DNA from: Actinopolyspora lacussalsi subsp. righensis
Lineage (GTDB): Bacteria > Actinomycetota > Actinomycetes > Mycobacteriales > Pseudonocardiaceae
Assembly: GCF_900116555.1 (NCBI RefSeq)
Contig: NZ_FPAT01000002.1
Coordinates: 372,001-436,000, forward strand
Direction of reading: 5' to 3'
DNA: 64,000 nucleotides
In this document: piece after piece, positions 50,997 to 60,995 of the stretch
Position numbering within the stretch: position 1 is the stretch's first letter
Layout: every line of letters begins with the position of its first letter
Program-made: the position numbers and the translations under genes
Notes under the pieces: generated by a model
Told to the model about the DNA's origin: nothing
What the model saw: only the letters and a program-made list of their open reading frames with translations
Databases searched by the model: none

Positions 50997-52184
50997 GTGC
51001 GTGTGGTATCACGACATAACGCTGTCCGAGGTGCTCTGCTGGCCGCGACGGTGGGCGGGACCGTGTATCGCAGCCTGCGCACCCTTCGGAAAGCGCGAGC
51101 CATTCTGCCGTTGGAGCAGCAGCCGGCGAGTACCGTGCTGCCGCCTACCGTGACCGTGGTGGTTCCCGCGCGTAACGAGGAGGACGTGCTGGACAACTGT
51201 CTGCGCGGCATCCGCGAGCAGACCTACGGTCGCGAACGTGGCCCGGACGACGAGGAACCCGCCCTGCGGGTCGTGGTGGTGGACGACGGTTCCACCGACG
51301 GTACCAGCGAGATCGCTGCCCGCCACGCGGCCGAGGACCCGCGAGTACGGGTCGTACGCAGCGAGGGGCCGCCGTCGGGGTGGACCGGCAAGGTGCACGC
51401 GATGCACGTCGGTGTCGAGGCCGCTGGCGAGCCAGAGGCCGGTGAGTGGCTGATGTTCGTCGACGCCGACACCGTGCTCGCTCCCGAACTGCTGGCGAAG
51501 CTGCTGGCGACCGCGGAACACGCGGACGCCGATCTGGTCTCCACACCGGGTGGGCCGCCCGCCGAACACTCGGCGAGCTGGCCGATACTGATGCCCGCCG
51601 GGCTGCAGATGATCGGTGAGAACGCCGATCCGGTCGGCAAGGGAAGCAAGGCGTTCGCCATCGGCCACTGCATCCTGCTGCGTCGCTCGCACTACGAGAA
51701 GATCGGCGGCTGGGCGGCACTGTCCGGACGTCGCAACGAGGACATCGCGATCGCCACCACCGTACGCGATCACGGCGGGATCACCAGGGTTGTGGAAGGG
51801 CTCTCGTACGCGACCACCAGCGGTATGGACCCATTCCGGCAGGGGTGGGACTCCTTCCGCAAGAGCTTCGTGGCGGGGACCAACGGTTCGCTTCCGCTGT
51901 TGCTCGGCATCGGGCTCGGCCAGATCTCGCTGTCGCTGGCCTCTCCGGCGATCCTCGCGGCGGGAGTGCGTGGTCGGAAGCCGGCGTTGATCGCGCTCGG
52001 CTCACTCGGTTGGACGGCACAGAGCGCGACGCACGCCCGCACCGCGCGCGTCATGCACGCGGGACCCTGGTTGGCACCGGCCGCACCGTTCACCAACGCG
52101 GTCTTCGGCTGCATCATGCTGCACGGTGCGCTGGAGGTGGCGCGGGGAGTGACCAGCTGGAAGGGACGCGCCGCGAAGTTCTGA
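50997..52184 (+). CDS. GT2 family membrane glycosyltransferase
   Basis: About 395 aa. GT-A domain: VTVVVPARNEEDVLDNCL, VVVDDGSTDGTSEIA, DAD metal motif in LMFVDADTVLA, and an RRNEDIA acceptor-side motif. Two to three membrane helices follow at the C-terminus (LLLGIGLGQISLSLASPAIL and ALIALGSLGW). Layout is like CrtQ or hopanoid-associated glycosyltransferases; the acceptor is unknown. Start is uncertain: GTG at 50997 or 51003, with GGGGA upstream; the frame is open to 50880. Confidence 0.82.
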   Translation: MRVVSRHNAVRGALLAATVGGTVYRSLRTLRKARAILPLEQQPASTVLPPTVTVVVPARNEEDVLDNCLRGIREQTYGRERGPDDEEPALRVVVVDDGSTDGTSEIAARHAAEDPRVRVVRSEGPPSGWTGKVHAMHVGVEAAGEPEAGEWLMFVDADTVLAPELLAKLLATAEHADADLVSTPGGPPAEHSASWPILMPAGLQMIGENADPVGKGSKAFAIGHCILLRRSHYEKIGGWAALSGRRNEDIAIATTVRDHGGITRVVEGLSYATTSGMDPFRQGWDSFRKSFVAGTNGSLPLLLGIGLGQISLSLASPAILAAGVRGRKPALIALGSLGWTAQSATHARTARVMHAGPWLAPAAPFTNAVFGCIMLHGALEVARGVTSWKGRAAKF

Positions 52185-52463
52185 AGCGGGGCATCGTCCC
52201 TGGTCGATCTCGTGTGGTGTGTAACGTCGCCGTTGATCGGATGCACGAGAGCCTCACGGCGGATTGTCGCGAGATCGCGGTCCGCTGCCCGAACGCACGG
52301 TCGACGCGTCCCGCGATGAACACGTTTTGAATTTTCTCGCTTACATTTCGTGATCGCGCTCCTTTTTCGGTTCGTCGCTGGGGAATGCTTCGGCTGATGC
52401 CCCGGGGAGCGGTGACGAACTTTCCTGCTATCGGATCAGGGCGAATACCGGACGATTTGGATA

Positions 52464-52736
52464 GTGTCCGGTGTGGAATCCACGTCGGCAAGAGCGGATT
52501 CCGTGACGGTTCTGAATGCCGATCCGGACTTCTTCTACCGCAGCGTCGCCTCGAACAGGCTCGAACCCAAGCTCGTACTGGAGGGATCGAGCGGATGCTG
52601 GTGGGGCGAGAAACACCACTACACCTGCTGCGGGCTGAACGGTTCGTTCATGAATTCCCCCGGCAAGGCACCGGAGCGCTTCCACGAGGAACTGGTTGAC
52701 GTCGCCTACCTGTTCGATACGGCCCGGCCGGAATAG
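52464..52736 (+). CDS. Hypothetical protein, possibly part of a broken gene
   Basis: 90 aa from GTG at 52464 with no good RBS. Composition looks protein-like: DPDFFYRSVASNRLEPKLVL, GCWWGEKHHYTCCGLNGSFM and FHEELVDVAYLFDT. No family recognised. Another protein-like stretch (WSTTHSRSWLKYVVAGDGIV, 52769-52882) follows in a different frame, so a frameshifted or degraded larger gene is possible. Confidence 0.35.
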   Translation: MSGVESTSARADSVTVLNADPDFFYRSVASNRLEPKLVLEGSSGCWWGEKHHYTCCGLNGSFMNSPGKAPERFHEELVDVAYLFDTARPE

Positions 52737-52966
52737 CCGGAACGCCGGAGCGGAAACTGCCGCACGCGGTGGAGGAATGGTCGACGACCCACTCGCGCAG
52801 CTGGCTCAAGTACGTGGTCGCCGGTGACGGGATCGTGATTCTCGGTGCCAGACCGGCTTTTCCCGACACCAAGCTCGACTAGTGGTCCGACTCCTGGTTC
52901 CCGTGCGAGTGTCTCCAGCGGGAAGGGCCGGGTTTTCTCCAGATCCGGGACAGGAGGGGATCGGCT

Positions 52967-53113
52967 GTGGAATGCTACACGGTGAGTGATCCGGAACTCG
53001 TTCGCGCGGCCCGTTCGCTGGCAGGCGGAACGACGCCCGACGAGATCGATTCCGGCACGAGGGAACGGTTCGCGGACAGTGGCCTCATCGTGCGGTTGGG
53101 GTCTCTGGAGTGA
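52967..53113 (+). CDS. 48-aa small protein with strong RBS
   Basis: GTG at 52967 preceded by AGGAGGGG at a spacing of about 7 nt. The product has MECYTVSDPELVRAARSLAG and GTRERFADSGLIVRLGSLE-like helices; acidic, no membrane segment. Unrecognised. The good Shine-Dalgarno makes translation plausible. The rest of the gap 52185-53326 holds no supported gene beyond this and the two fragments at 52464 and 52769. Confidence 0.4.
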   Translation: MECYTVSDPELVRAARSLAGGTTPDEIDSGTRERFADSGLIVRLGSLE

Positions 53114-53326
53114 TGGGCTCCCGCGAGGATTCGTCGCTGGCCCGTGCCCGCGATGGCGGTGTGAACCACTGTCCGGTGTGAGCGGCTGCGAGAGCGTGTA
53201 ACTGTGAACAGTGCCCCACTGCTGCGTGGGCTGGACACCGCTCCGCGTGGCTGAGGGAGTCTTCGGTTCGGTTTGCCCTCCGCTCGTGTCGCGCCCCGCG
53301 GAGGCGTCGGGCACAGCGGCACGGAC

Positions 53327-53779
53327 TCACTCCATCAGGTTCGCCGCCACGGTGGCGCCGAGCTCCCAGCACGCGTCCAACCCCGTCGAGTCGGGTTGTC
53401 CGGTGAGGTCCACCGGTTCGGCGACCTGCTGCCATCCCAGACCGGTGGTTATGGAACGAGCGGCCCGGAGCGCGCCCTCGGTGCCCTCGTTGCCGTGCAC
53501 GTAGATGCCGAACGGCCTGCCGCCGGTGGCGTCCAGACACGGGTAGTAGATCTGGTCGAAGAAGTGCTTGAGCGCGCCCGACATGTAGCCGAGGTTGGCC
53601 GGGGTGCCCAGCAGGTATCCGTCGGCCGCCAGCACGTCGGCGGCGGTGGCGGACAGCGCGGCCCTGCGCACCACCTCGACACCCTCGATCTCGTCGGTGG
53701 TCGCCCCCTCGACGACCTTCTCGAACATAGCCTGCATCCCCGGCGAAGGGGTGTGGTGCACGATCAGCAGTCGGGCCAT
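53327..53779 (-). CDS. Flavodoxin-like NAD(P)H/FMN reductase family protein
   Basis: 150 aa flavodoxin fold. ARLLIVHHTPSPGMQAMFEK is the phosphate-binding first loop, DGYLLGTPANLGYMSGALKHFFDQ is the FMN isoalloxazine segment of WrbA-like proteins, and YVHGNEGTEGALRA follows. Probably an FMN-dependent quinone or related reductase; partner and substrate unknown. ATG at 53779. Single gene. Confidence 0.87.
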   Translation of the reverse strand: MARLLIVHHTPSPGMQAMFEKVVEGATTDEIEGVEVVRRAALSATAADVLAADGYLLGTPANLGYMSGALKHFFDQIYYPCLDATGGRPFGIYVHGNEGTEGALRAARSITTGLGWQQVAEPVDLTGQPDSTGLDACWELGATVAANLME

Positions 53780-53858
53780 GCCGTCAGTCTAGGAGTCCGG
53801 TGTCTCTCCCAGAGCGAGGCGGCTGGGGCGGGGTTCCCGGCGTCGGAAACGCCGGTGC

Positions 53859-54245
53859 TCAGCAGCGGTTCTTCCACCAGTTCCCGTTGTTCCACGTGGG
53901 GACCGGGACTGTTTTGGCGATGTAGAGCTCGTCCAGCGGTGCGACGTGGGAGCGCAGCTCCCTGGCGAGATGCCTCGGCAGGGCTCGGAGCGCGCGTTCC
54001 AGCGTGTCCCTTTCGAACGGGGCGATGAACTCGGTGAGGTGGTTGTTCTCGCCCTGAAGCTTCGCGGCGGGGGCGTGACACGCCGAACTCCATTTAGCCA
54101 GCGCTTGAGCCACGCTCGCCGCGTCGAGATCGTCGCGGCCCAGCCGGTCCAGGGCGTGTGCCACGCGGCGTGACACACCGGGAATCTCGCTCGTCGGAGT
54201 CGTCGGTGGTGCGCGCCGAACGCGCGCGGGCCGGTTACGCGGCAT
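53859..54245 (-). CDS. Conserved-looking hypothetical protein
   Basis: 128 aa. A basic N-terminus is followed by a helical part (VSRRVAHALDRLGRDDLDAA, LAKWSSACHAPAAKLQGE, then RALRALPRHLARELRS). The tail is aromatic and Cys-ending (TWNNGNWWKNRC). No family recognised. ATG at 54245; a longer frame reaches 54334. Confidence 0.5.
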   Translation of the reverse strand: MPRNRPARVRRAPPTTPTSEIPGVSRRVAHALDRLGRDDLDAASVAQALAKWSSACHAPAAKLQGENNHLTEFIAPFERDTLERALRALPRHLARELRSHVAPLDELYIAKTVPVPTWNNGNWWKNRC

Positions 54246-54423
54246 CTTCCCTTCGGGAAGGGATCATCTCGGTAGCCATGTCCCGAACGTACCCTGATCG
54301 CGCCCGTTCTTCGAATGCTTTTTCTCCGTAGCACGGCGTGCTGGCCGCATCACCGGAGATTTCGAGTGCGGAGTTCGCCGATCCCGGCCAATCGCGCCGC
54401 GGTGTTTGCCATGATCGGGAACC

Positions 54424-55386
54424 GTGGCACGTTCCCAGCCAACCCCGGAAGTTCCCCGGGTGCTCAGCAACAGGGCGATCACGATCGGCGCAGTCGTGGT
54501 CGTCGGGATCACGCTGCTCTCGACGACCCTGCTGGTGGTCGTGCTGCGGGACGCGCCACCCAAGGTGATCCTCGAAGCCGTACGTACCTCGGCGAGCATC
54601 GGAGTGGGCACGGGCGGCGCCGCCGCTCTCTGGTTGGCGGCCCGGCGGCAGCGCAGCACCGAGGTCAGCATTCTGCGACGGGATCACGATGCCACCGAGA
54701 CCCGGGTCACCGAACTCTACGGCAGAGCCGCCGAGCAGCTCAGCGCCGACAAGGCCCCGGTGCGGCTGGCCGGGATCTTCGCCCTGGAACGGCTGGGCCA
54801 GACCTACCCGACGCACCGGCAGACGATCGTCGATCTCATCTGTGCCTATCTGAGGATGTCCCCGGAGGCGCCGGACGAACAGTCGAGTCCCGAGCACGGC
54901 GGTCCCCAGGAGTTCGAGGTGCGGCAGGCCGCGCAGCAGGTGCTGGTCACCCACCTGCGGCTGGACGAGGAACCGGCGGAGGACTCGCTGTTCTGGCCGG
55001 ACATAGCGCTGAACCTGTCCGGAGCCGTACTGCACACCTTCACGTTCTCCCGATGCCGCGTGCGTTCGGCCACCTTCGCCGATGCCAGTTTCCACGGTCC
55101 GGCCGTGTTCCGGGGGACGCTGTTCGAGCGGCAAGCCGATTTCCGGGGAGTGCGATTCAGCGGCCTCGGGGATTTCCGCCGCGTCGGCTTCGAGGGCGAG
55201 GGCGTGACCTTCCGAGGCGCGACCTTCGCGGGAGAGGTGGACTTCGGCACGCACACCACTGCCGCACTCACCGGGGCGATGACCCGGTTGGACGACGACA
55301 CGCGCCGGAAATGGCCCGCCGACTGGACCGAACGACCGTTGCCCGACGAGCCGGGTTGGGCCGAGCTCGTGGCGCGGCGGGGCTGA
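54424..55386 (+). CDS. Pentapeptide-repeat membrane protein
   Basis: 320 aa. Two membrane helices (about 20-42 and 53-70) precede a soluble part with ELYGRAAEQLSADKAPVRLA and GIFALERLGQTYPTHRQTIV, a signature of actinobacterial pentapeptide-repeat proteins. Degenerate A(D/N)LxX-type repeats follow from about 195 (SGAVLHTFTFSRCRVRSATF onward to 280). Function unknown; similar genes are often present in many copies. GTG at 54424 is the only start giving the first helix. Confidence 0.8.
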   Translation: MARSQPTPEVPRVLSNRAITIGAVVVVGITLLSTTLLVVVLRDAPPKVILEAVRTSASIGVGTGGAAALWLAARRQRSTEVSILRRDHDATETRVTELYGRAAEQLSADKAPVRLAGIFALERLGQTYPTHRQTIVDLICAYLRMSPEAPDEQSSPEHGGPQEFEVRQAAQQVLVTHLRLDEEPAEDSLFWPDIALNLSGAVLHTFTFSRCRVRSATFADASFHGPAVFRGTLFERQADFRGVRFSGLGDFRRVGFEGEGVTFRGATFAGEVDFGTHTTAALTGAMTRLDDDTRRKWPADWTERPLPDEPGWAELVARRG

Positions 55387-55960
55387 ATCCCGCGAAACCG
55401 AGTTCGCGCGGGGTCGCCGCTCGCCCCGAACGGAAGAATCGACCGGAGATTTCCGACACGATGGAACCGAACGCGCTCGTGCTGCGTCCCATCCATGATG
55501 CTCCGGACAGGAACGGGGACATCCGGTTCGACACCGGTCGAATCGAGGGAACGTTCGGCATGGGAGTCAGGGAAGTGACCTATTCGCTCCGATCCGGCAA
55601 TGAGGCGGGCGCCGCGAAACCCGCGCTGTACGTCGAACAGCGTGGCGACGTTCCGGCTCCGTCGTGGTCGGGCGGTCGGAAGGCGTGGCTTGGGGGTCAC
55701 GCCACGCGGCTTGGCGGTCGCGTGCCGCCCGCCGCGACGGTCCCGCGGAACCGTGTCGCCCACGGTCTTCGTACGGTACGGCCTACTCGTGTGCGCTTCG
55801 GTCGGTACGTGAGCCTACCGGTGGACACCACCGCACGGCTTGGTGGTCGCGCGGGTCCCTCGTAGGTGATCGCGCTTTTCGATACCGGCACACGAGTCGG
55901 GTCGTTTCACCGCTTCCTACCGAGGGGAGCAGCGGTTCCCGAACGGTCGGGCCCGCGTTC
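55387..55960. other. Gap between convergent genes
   Basis: No supported gene in about 570 bp. An open frame from ATG at 55462 continues to 55865, but its second half is Arg/Gly-rich and unlike a protein, and no Shine-Dalgarno is seen. Confidence 0.4.
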
Positions 55961-57643
55961 TCAGAAGTCGACCAACGAACGAACCTCCGAGCTGAGGCTG
56001 GCGAGCAGTTCCCGCGCACGGCCGCGCGCGGCTGTCAGCCCCGACACCCGATCCGGTCCCTCGACGGGGACGACCGTCTGCAGATAGCACTTGAGCTTGG
56101 GCTCCGTCCCGGAAGGACGGATCACCACCCTCGGTCTTCCGGTCTCCGCGTCGCCCGCGTCCCGCAGAATCAGCACATCGGCCTCGGGCAGCAGGTCACG
56201 TGTTTCCACCGGTGTTCCGGCCAGTTCGGTCGGCGGGTTCCGCCGCAGCAGTCGCATCGTCTCCGCCCTCGTCCCCGGATCCGTCATGCGTACCGTGATC
56301 TGTTCCGTCTCGTGCACCCCGTGTTCGATCTCCAGCTCGGCCAGCCGTTCCGACAGTGTCGTGCCGTCACGTGCCAGCGTGGCCGCGAGTTCGCAGGCCA
56401 GTACCGCCGTGGCGATCCCGTCCTTGTCCCGCACGTGATCCGGGTCGACGCAGTGCCCGAGTGCTTCCTCGTAGGCGTAGACCAGCCCGCCGCCACTGCC
56501 GTCGCCCGCTCGTATCAGCCACTTGAAGCCGGTCAGCGTCTCGTCGTAACGCGCCCCGTGCGCGCGTGCCACCGATTCCAGCATGGCGGAGGAGACGATC
56601 GTGGTCGCCACCAGCGGATCCGGGTTGACCACTCTGTCGATTGTGGACAGTATGTGCTCGCCGAGCAGTACTCCGGTCTCGTCGCCCCGCAGCATCCGCC
56701 AGCCGCCCTCCCGGGTGGGCACGCCCAGCGCGCACCTGTCGGCGTCCGGATCCAGCGCCACGGCGAGATCGGCGTCGACGTCACGTGCCAGTTCGAGCAC
56801 GGCGTCGGTGGCGCCCGGTTCCTCGGGGTTGGGAAATTCCACGGTCGGGAAGTCCGGATCGGGCTCCCGCTGTGCTGTGACGAAGTGCGTGTCGGTGAAA
56901 CCGGCACTCCGCAAGGCCCGTTCCAGCGGTTCGGCCCCCACACCGTGCAGTGCCGTCACCGCCACCCTTAGCCCTCCGGCACCGTCCCCGACGAGCTCGG
57001 CCACTCGTTCGAGGTATTCGGGCAGGGCACGCTCGTAGTGGTGCCAACCGTGCTCCCGGGGCACGGTGTCGGCGGCCCCCACCTCGGAGACGGCACCCTC
57101 GATCTCGGCGTCGTACGGTGCGACGAGCGGGTCGCCTCCCGCCAGGTAGACCTTGTAACCGTTGTCGGTGGGCGGGTTGTGCGAAGCGGTCAGCTGTACC
57201 CCCGCGACTGCTCCCAGCGCCCGTGTCGCGCGGGCCAGCACCGGGGTGGGCAGCGGTTCCGGCAGTACCCGCACCTCGAAACCGGCCGCGCACAGCACGT
57301 CGGCCGCGTCCACGGCGAACCGGCGGGAACCGTGCCTGGCGTCGTGGCCGACGACCACGGTGCCCACCGTGCCGCGTCGACGAAGCCAACCGGCCAGACC
57401 GGCGGTCGTGCGGATCACCACGGCGCGGTTCATCCCGTTCGGTCCCGCCCGGAGCGGCGCGCGAATCCCGGCCGTGCCGAAGGCGGGTGAGCCCGCCACG
57501 CGGTCCGCGAGGTCCGACGCGGCGTCCGAGTCCCCGTTCGCCGCACGCCGCGTCAACTCGGACAGCTCCGCGTGGTCGGCCTCGTCGACCTCACCCGCCA
57601 GCCACTCCCGCGCGGCTTCCAGGACTCGTTGTTCCCGGGACAT
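55961..57643 (-). CDS. Phospho-sugar mutase (PGM/PMM)
   Basis: 560 aa alpha-D-phosphohexomutase. N-terminal FGTAGIRAPL, the phospho-serine loop TASHNPPTDNGYKVY, metal loop DPDADRCAL, sugar loop GDETG/VYAYEEALG and phosphate-binding RPSGTEPKLKCYLQ are all present. It interconverts hexose 1- and 6-phosphates. ATG at 57643 has GGAGGT 7 nt upstream; the upstream in-frame GTG overlaps that site. Probably co-transcribed with the PNP gene before it, the pair being conserved in actinobacteria. Confidence 0.95.
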   Translation of the reverse strand: MSREQRVLEAAREWLAGEVDEADHAELSELTRRAANGDSDAASDLADRVAGSPAFGTAGIRAPLRAGPNGMNRAVVIRTTAGLAGWLRRRGTVGTVVVGHDARHGSRRFAVDAADVLCAAGFEVRVLPEPLPTPVLARATRALGAVAGVQLTASHNPPTDNGYKVYLAGGDPLVAPYDAEIEGAVSEVGAADTVPREHGWHHYERALPEYLERVAELVGDGAGGLRVAVTALHGVGAEPLERALRSAGFTDTHFVTAQREPDPDFPTVEFPNPEEPGATDAVLELARDVDADLAVALDPDADRCALGVPTREGGWRMLRGDETGVLLGEHILSTIDRVVNPDPLVATTIVSSAMLESVARAHGARYDETLTGFKWLIRAGDGSGGGLVYAYEEALGHCVDPDHVRDKDGIATAVLACELAATLARDGTTLSERLAELEIEHGVHETEQITVRMTDPGTRAETMRLLRRNPPTELAGTPVETRDLLPEADVLILRDAGDAETGRPRVVIRPSGTEPKLKCYLQTVVPVEGPDRVSGLTAARGRARELLASLSSEVRSLVDF

Positions 57644-57689
57644 CACGATCACCTCCGGCGATGCGCGCCGATCTGGCCGGCGAACCAGC

Positions 57690-58508
57690 TCAGGCGCGCT
57701 CGGCCAGCGAGCGCAACAGCTTGCCCATCCTGCCCGCGGCGGCCCTGCCCGCCTCCAACACTTCCTGGTGGTTCAGCGGTTCCCCGGTCATACCGGCCGC
57801 GAGGTTGGTGACCAGCGACAGCCCGAACACTTCGGCACCTCCCGCGCGTGCGGCGATCGCTTCCTGCACTGTGGACATGCCCACCAGCTCGGCACCCAGG
57901 GTGCGCAGCATCCGGATCTCGGCGGGCGTCTCGAAGTGCGGTCCCGGCATGCACGCGTAGACGCCCTCGGTCAGCGAGGGGTCGATCGAGGTCGCGATCT
58001 CGCGCAGCCGCGTCGCGTACAGGTCGGTGAGGTCGACGAACCTGGCTCCCACCAGTGGGGAGCGGGCCGTCATGTTCAGGTGGTCGCTGATGAGCACCGG
58101 CTGCCCCACGCTCATGTCCTCGCGCAGACCGCCCGCGGCGTTGGTCAGCACCACCGTGCGACAGCCCGCCGCCACGGCGGTCCGCACCCCGTGGACGACC
58201 TTTTCCACCCCGCGACCCTCGTAGAGGTGGGTTCGGCCGAGCAGCACCAGGACCCGCTTGTTCCCGATTCGCAGCGAGCGGATCCTGCCGGTGTGTCCCA
58301 CCGCCGCCGGGGGGTCGAAACCGGGCAGTTCGGACATGTCGAGTTCGCTGTCGGGCGAGCCCAGCTCCTCGGCCGCGGGCTGCCATCCCGAACCGAGCAC
58401 CACAGCCAGGTCGTGACCGGCGACTCCGGTCAGCTCGGCCAGGGTCGCCGCCGCGTTGCTCGCCACGGCCGCCGGATCGGGCAACTCCGATGTGGTGGAA
58501 GACGTCAC
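57690..58508 (-). CDS. Purine-nucleoside phosphorylase
   Basis: 272 aa trimeric-type [17 protein letters not shown], phosphate-site GHTGRIRSL and [19 protein letters not shown], and the base-site [24 protein letters not shown] are visible. It releases purine bases and (deoxy)ribose-1-P, which the neighbouring phospho-sugar mutase may process. GTG or ATG at 58508 begins it. 46 bp before the mutase gene. Confidence 0.93.
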   Translation of the reverse strand: MTSSTTSELPDPAAVASNAAATLAELTGVAGHDLAVVLGSGWQPAAEELGSPDSELDMSELPGFDPPAAVGHTGRIRSLRIGNKRVLVLLGRTHLYEGRGVEKVVHGVRTAVAAGCRTVVLTNAAGGLREDMSVGQPVLISDHLNMTARSPLVGARFVDLTDLYATRLREIATSIDPSLTEGVYACMPGPHFETPAEIRMLRTLGAELVGMSTVQEAIAARAGGAEVFGLSLVTNLAAGMTGEPLNHQEVLEAGRAAAGRMGKLLRSLAERA

Positions 58509-58640
58509 AGTCTGTCAGCCTAACCAATGAGCCCGTCACGAGTCTCTCGCCCGTGCCGGAGGTCGCTCGGAACCGTGGTTCGTCCTCGCCGTGTTCGAGG
58601 GTTCTCCGCACGATCGGGAGTCGGCCTGTTCGGCGAGTGG

Positions 58641-60488
58641 TCAGCTTTGGACCTCGAACCGGTTCACGGTTCGTTCCAGCAGTCGTTGCGCCTCTGGCAT
58701 CGTGGCGGAAGTGGTCACCCGCACGATCCACAGATCACCGCCGCGAGGCATCAGCCGAGCCGCCACGTGACGCAGCAGTGGCTCCCGCGCCGTCGAATTC
58801 GCGTCGTACGAGTTGATAATCACGTTGTACGTCAGCTGCGTATCTCGCGACGCGCGCCTCGAATCGTTGCCGACGGGGGCCCTGGAGCGCAGCTCGAAGG
58901 TGTTGTTCGCGCCGCGCTGCCTCTCCTGGAGGGCGGTTATGTAGCCCTCCGTGGTGTAGCCGCGCTCGTAGTAGCCCCCGAACCGCTGCACCGCCAGTTC
59001 CGTCCGCCCGCCAGGGGAAACGAATCGAGCGGTCATGCTGCGGGTCGGGGTCTCACTGGTGTACTCCTGGTAGCGACTCCACCCCACGGGTACGGGCATG
59101 GAGTAGTAGCCGCCACCACCGTCGTTGCGGTGTTCCAGCGTTCCGTTGTTCCCCTCCAGCTCCACGAGTTCCCGTTGCTGGAGCGTCTCGGGTCCCGGGT
59201 CCTCGTAGTCGGGGATCACCTGTTCGCCCGCGAGTATCCGGGTCCCCACGAACGATGCTCCCGCGGCCGGTACGAACAACAGCACCGCCGCCAGCGTCAG
59301 CAGCAACACGCCGAGCGGCGAGCGACGCTTCCGCTGCCTCGGTGGCTCGCTGGGGGTGAACGGCAGTGGTCCCGGATCGGCCGCGAGCGGTGCCGATCCC
59401 GATTCGTCCGGTGCCCCGCCCGAAGCGGCGAGGCCGTCGGAGAACCCACCGCTGTACTGCGGACCGTTGTCGTGCTGGAAACCGCTGCCGGAGGTCTCCC
59501 GCGAGCCCCGCCCGGACCCCGAGGCGGGCTCCGCGGGCCACGATGATCCGGACCGCATGCCCGGTTCCGAATCGGACCCCTCCGGCAGCGGTGTCCGCAC
59601 CGTCGCCGATTCCTCGGGGACCAGCCCCGCGAACGGCTCCGCGCCGGGATCCGGCAGCAGCGGTTGCACGAGACCGCGCACCTCGCGCAGCGACATGCGT
59701 CGTCGCGGATCCTTGACCAGCAGGGCCGTGATGACCTCACCGATCGGGCCGGGTCTGGCGGTATTGGGGACGGGGCCGTTGACCACCGAGTTGATGGTGG
59801 CCACCGGATTGTCGTCGGTGTCGTACGGCGGCACGCCCTCCGCGGCGGCGTACAGGGCCGCACCCAGCCCCCAGAGGTCGGCCGCGGCGGTTACGGTCTC
59901 GCCTGCCGCCACCTCCGGAGCGATGAACGCCGGAGTGCCCAGCATGATCCCGGTGCGAGTGAGCGTGGGCTCGGCCACGTTGCGGGAGATCCCGAAGTCG
60001 CTGAGCTTGATCCGCCCGTCCGCGGCCAGCAGGATGTTGCCCGGCTTCACGTCCCGGTGCACCACACCGGCCTGGTGCGCGGTCTCCAGCGCCGAGGCGA
60101 CCGAGTCGATCACGACGGCGAGTTGGCCGTCGTCCATCGGACCGTGGTCGGCGATGATGCTCGCCAGGCTGTGCGAGGGCACCAGCTCCATCACCACGAA
60201 CGGCTCGTCGCCCTCGCGGGCGACGTCGTAGAGGGTGACCACGTTGGGATGGACCACCACCGCGGTGGCGCGTGCCTCCCGCAGCGTGCGTTCGCGGATC
60301 TCCGCGGCCTCGGCCTCCGGGATGCCCGGTGGTAGCCGCACAGCCTTGATGGCGACCGGCCTGCGCAGCAGTTCGTCCATGCCGGACCAAACCGAGCCCA
60401 TCGCGCCGCCGCCGATTCTGGCGCGCATTCGGTATCGGTCGGCGATCAGTCGACCGATACCGCTTTCTTCCGGTTCCTCCTCGGGCAC
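58641..60488 (-). CDS. Serine/threonine protein kinase with extracytoplasmic domain
   Basis: About 615 aa. The Hanks-type kinase domain has the GGGAMGSVW loop, VAIKAV lysine, HRDVKPGNIL catalytic loop, DFGIS and GTPAFIAPEV (about 10-275). A Gly/Ser/Pro-rich linker follows, then one membrane helix LGVLLLTLAAVLLFVPAAGA (about 400). The outer domain has no PASTA repeats and looks like a DUF-type ligand fold (YYSMPVPVGWSRYQEY, RTELAVQRFGG). GTG at 60488 removes 13 unlikely residues; 60527 is possible. Confidence 0.9.
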   Translation of the reverse strand: MPEEEPEESGIGRLIADRYRMRARIGGGAMGSVWSGMDELLRRPVAIKAVRLPPGIPEAEAAEIRERTLREARATAVVVHPNVVTLYDVAREGDEPFVVMELVPSHSLASIIADHGPMDDGQLAVVIDSVASALETAHQAGVVHRDVKPGNILLAADGRIKLSDFGISRNVAEPTLTRTGIMLGTPAFIAPEVAAGETVTAAADLWGLGAALYAAAEGVPPYDTDDNPVATINSVVNGPVPNTARPGPIGEVITALLVKDPRRRMSLREVRGLVQPLLPDPGAEPFAGLVPEESATVRTPLPEGSDSEPGMRSGSSWPAEPASGSGRGSRETSGSGFQHDNGPQYSGGFSDGLAASGGAPDESGSAPLAADPGPLPFTPSEPPRQRKRRSPLGVLLLTLAAVLLFVPAAGASFVGTRILAGEQVIPDYEDPGPETLQQRELVELEGNNGTLEHRNDGGGGYYSMPVPVGWSRYQEYTSETPTRSMTARFVSPGGRTELAVQRFGGYYERGYTTEGYITALQERQRGANNTFELRSRAPVGNDSRRASRDTQLTYNVIINSYDANSTAREPLLRHVAARLMPRGGDLWIVRVTTSATMPEAQRLLERTVNRFEVQS

Positions 60489-60995
60489 GCCCCGATTGTC
60501 CAACAGCCCGCCACGACTGCTCCACAAGGTGTTCGGACGACTTCACGGCGGCGTGGTGCCCGGTACGGCGGCGCCGCACCGCCGTACCGGCCGACTTCCG
60601 GGAGTGAACGGGCAAACCCGGCGAAGTGCCCCCCGTTCGTGTTCCCGGCGTGTTACTGACAGTGAACTTTCCCACGTGATCGGCTCTTCCGGGAGTCGGT
60701 CACACGGCCGATTCGCCGCCGAAACCGGCGGAAACGCTCCGACCGGCCGCGAAACACCCTGGTCCGCGGGCCGGAACGATCGGGTGTTTCGGGCGATCGT
60801 GGGCTAAGTTTGACGGTGATCGGGCCATCGTGACTGGTCCGGACAGCACAGACGCGGTATCGCTCGGGGCTCGTAACCGGTCCGCCACCACGGCGGCAGG
60901 TGGTGGCGGAAGCACCGTCGTACGGACCGTGTCGCGTCGCCGACGGCCCGCTAACGCCACAGCAGACCCGCAACGCCACAGCAGGGGAGGGATTC
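60489..60995. other. Divergent promoter region between kinase and mrp operon
   Basis: About 500 bp without a supported gene between divergently transcribed genes. It should hold promoters for the kinase and for mrpA, but I could not single out boxes with confidence. GGGGAGGG at 60983-60990 is the mrpA Shine-Dalgarno. Confidence 0.4.

Noticed and set aside
55462-55865. Open reading frame of about 134 codons
   Set aside because: No Shine-Dalgarno, and the second half is Arg/Gly-rich with short sequence repetitions; it does not look like a protein.
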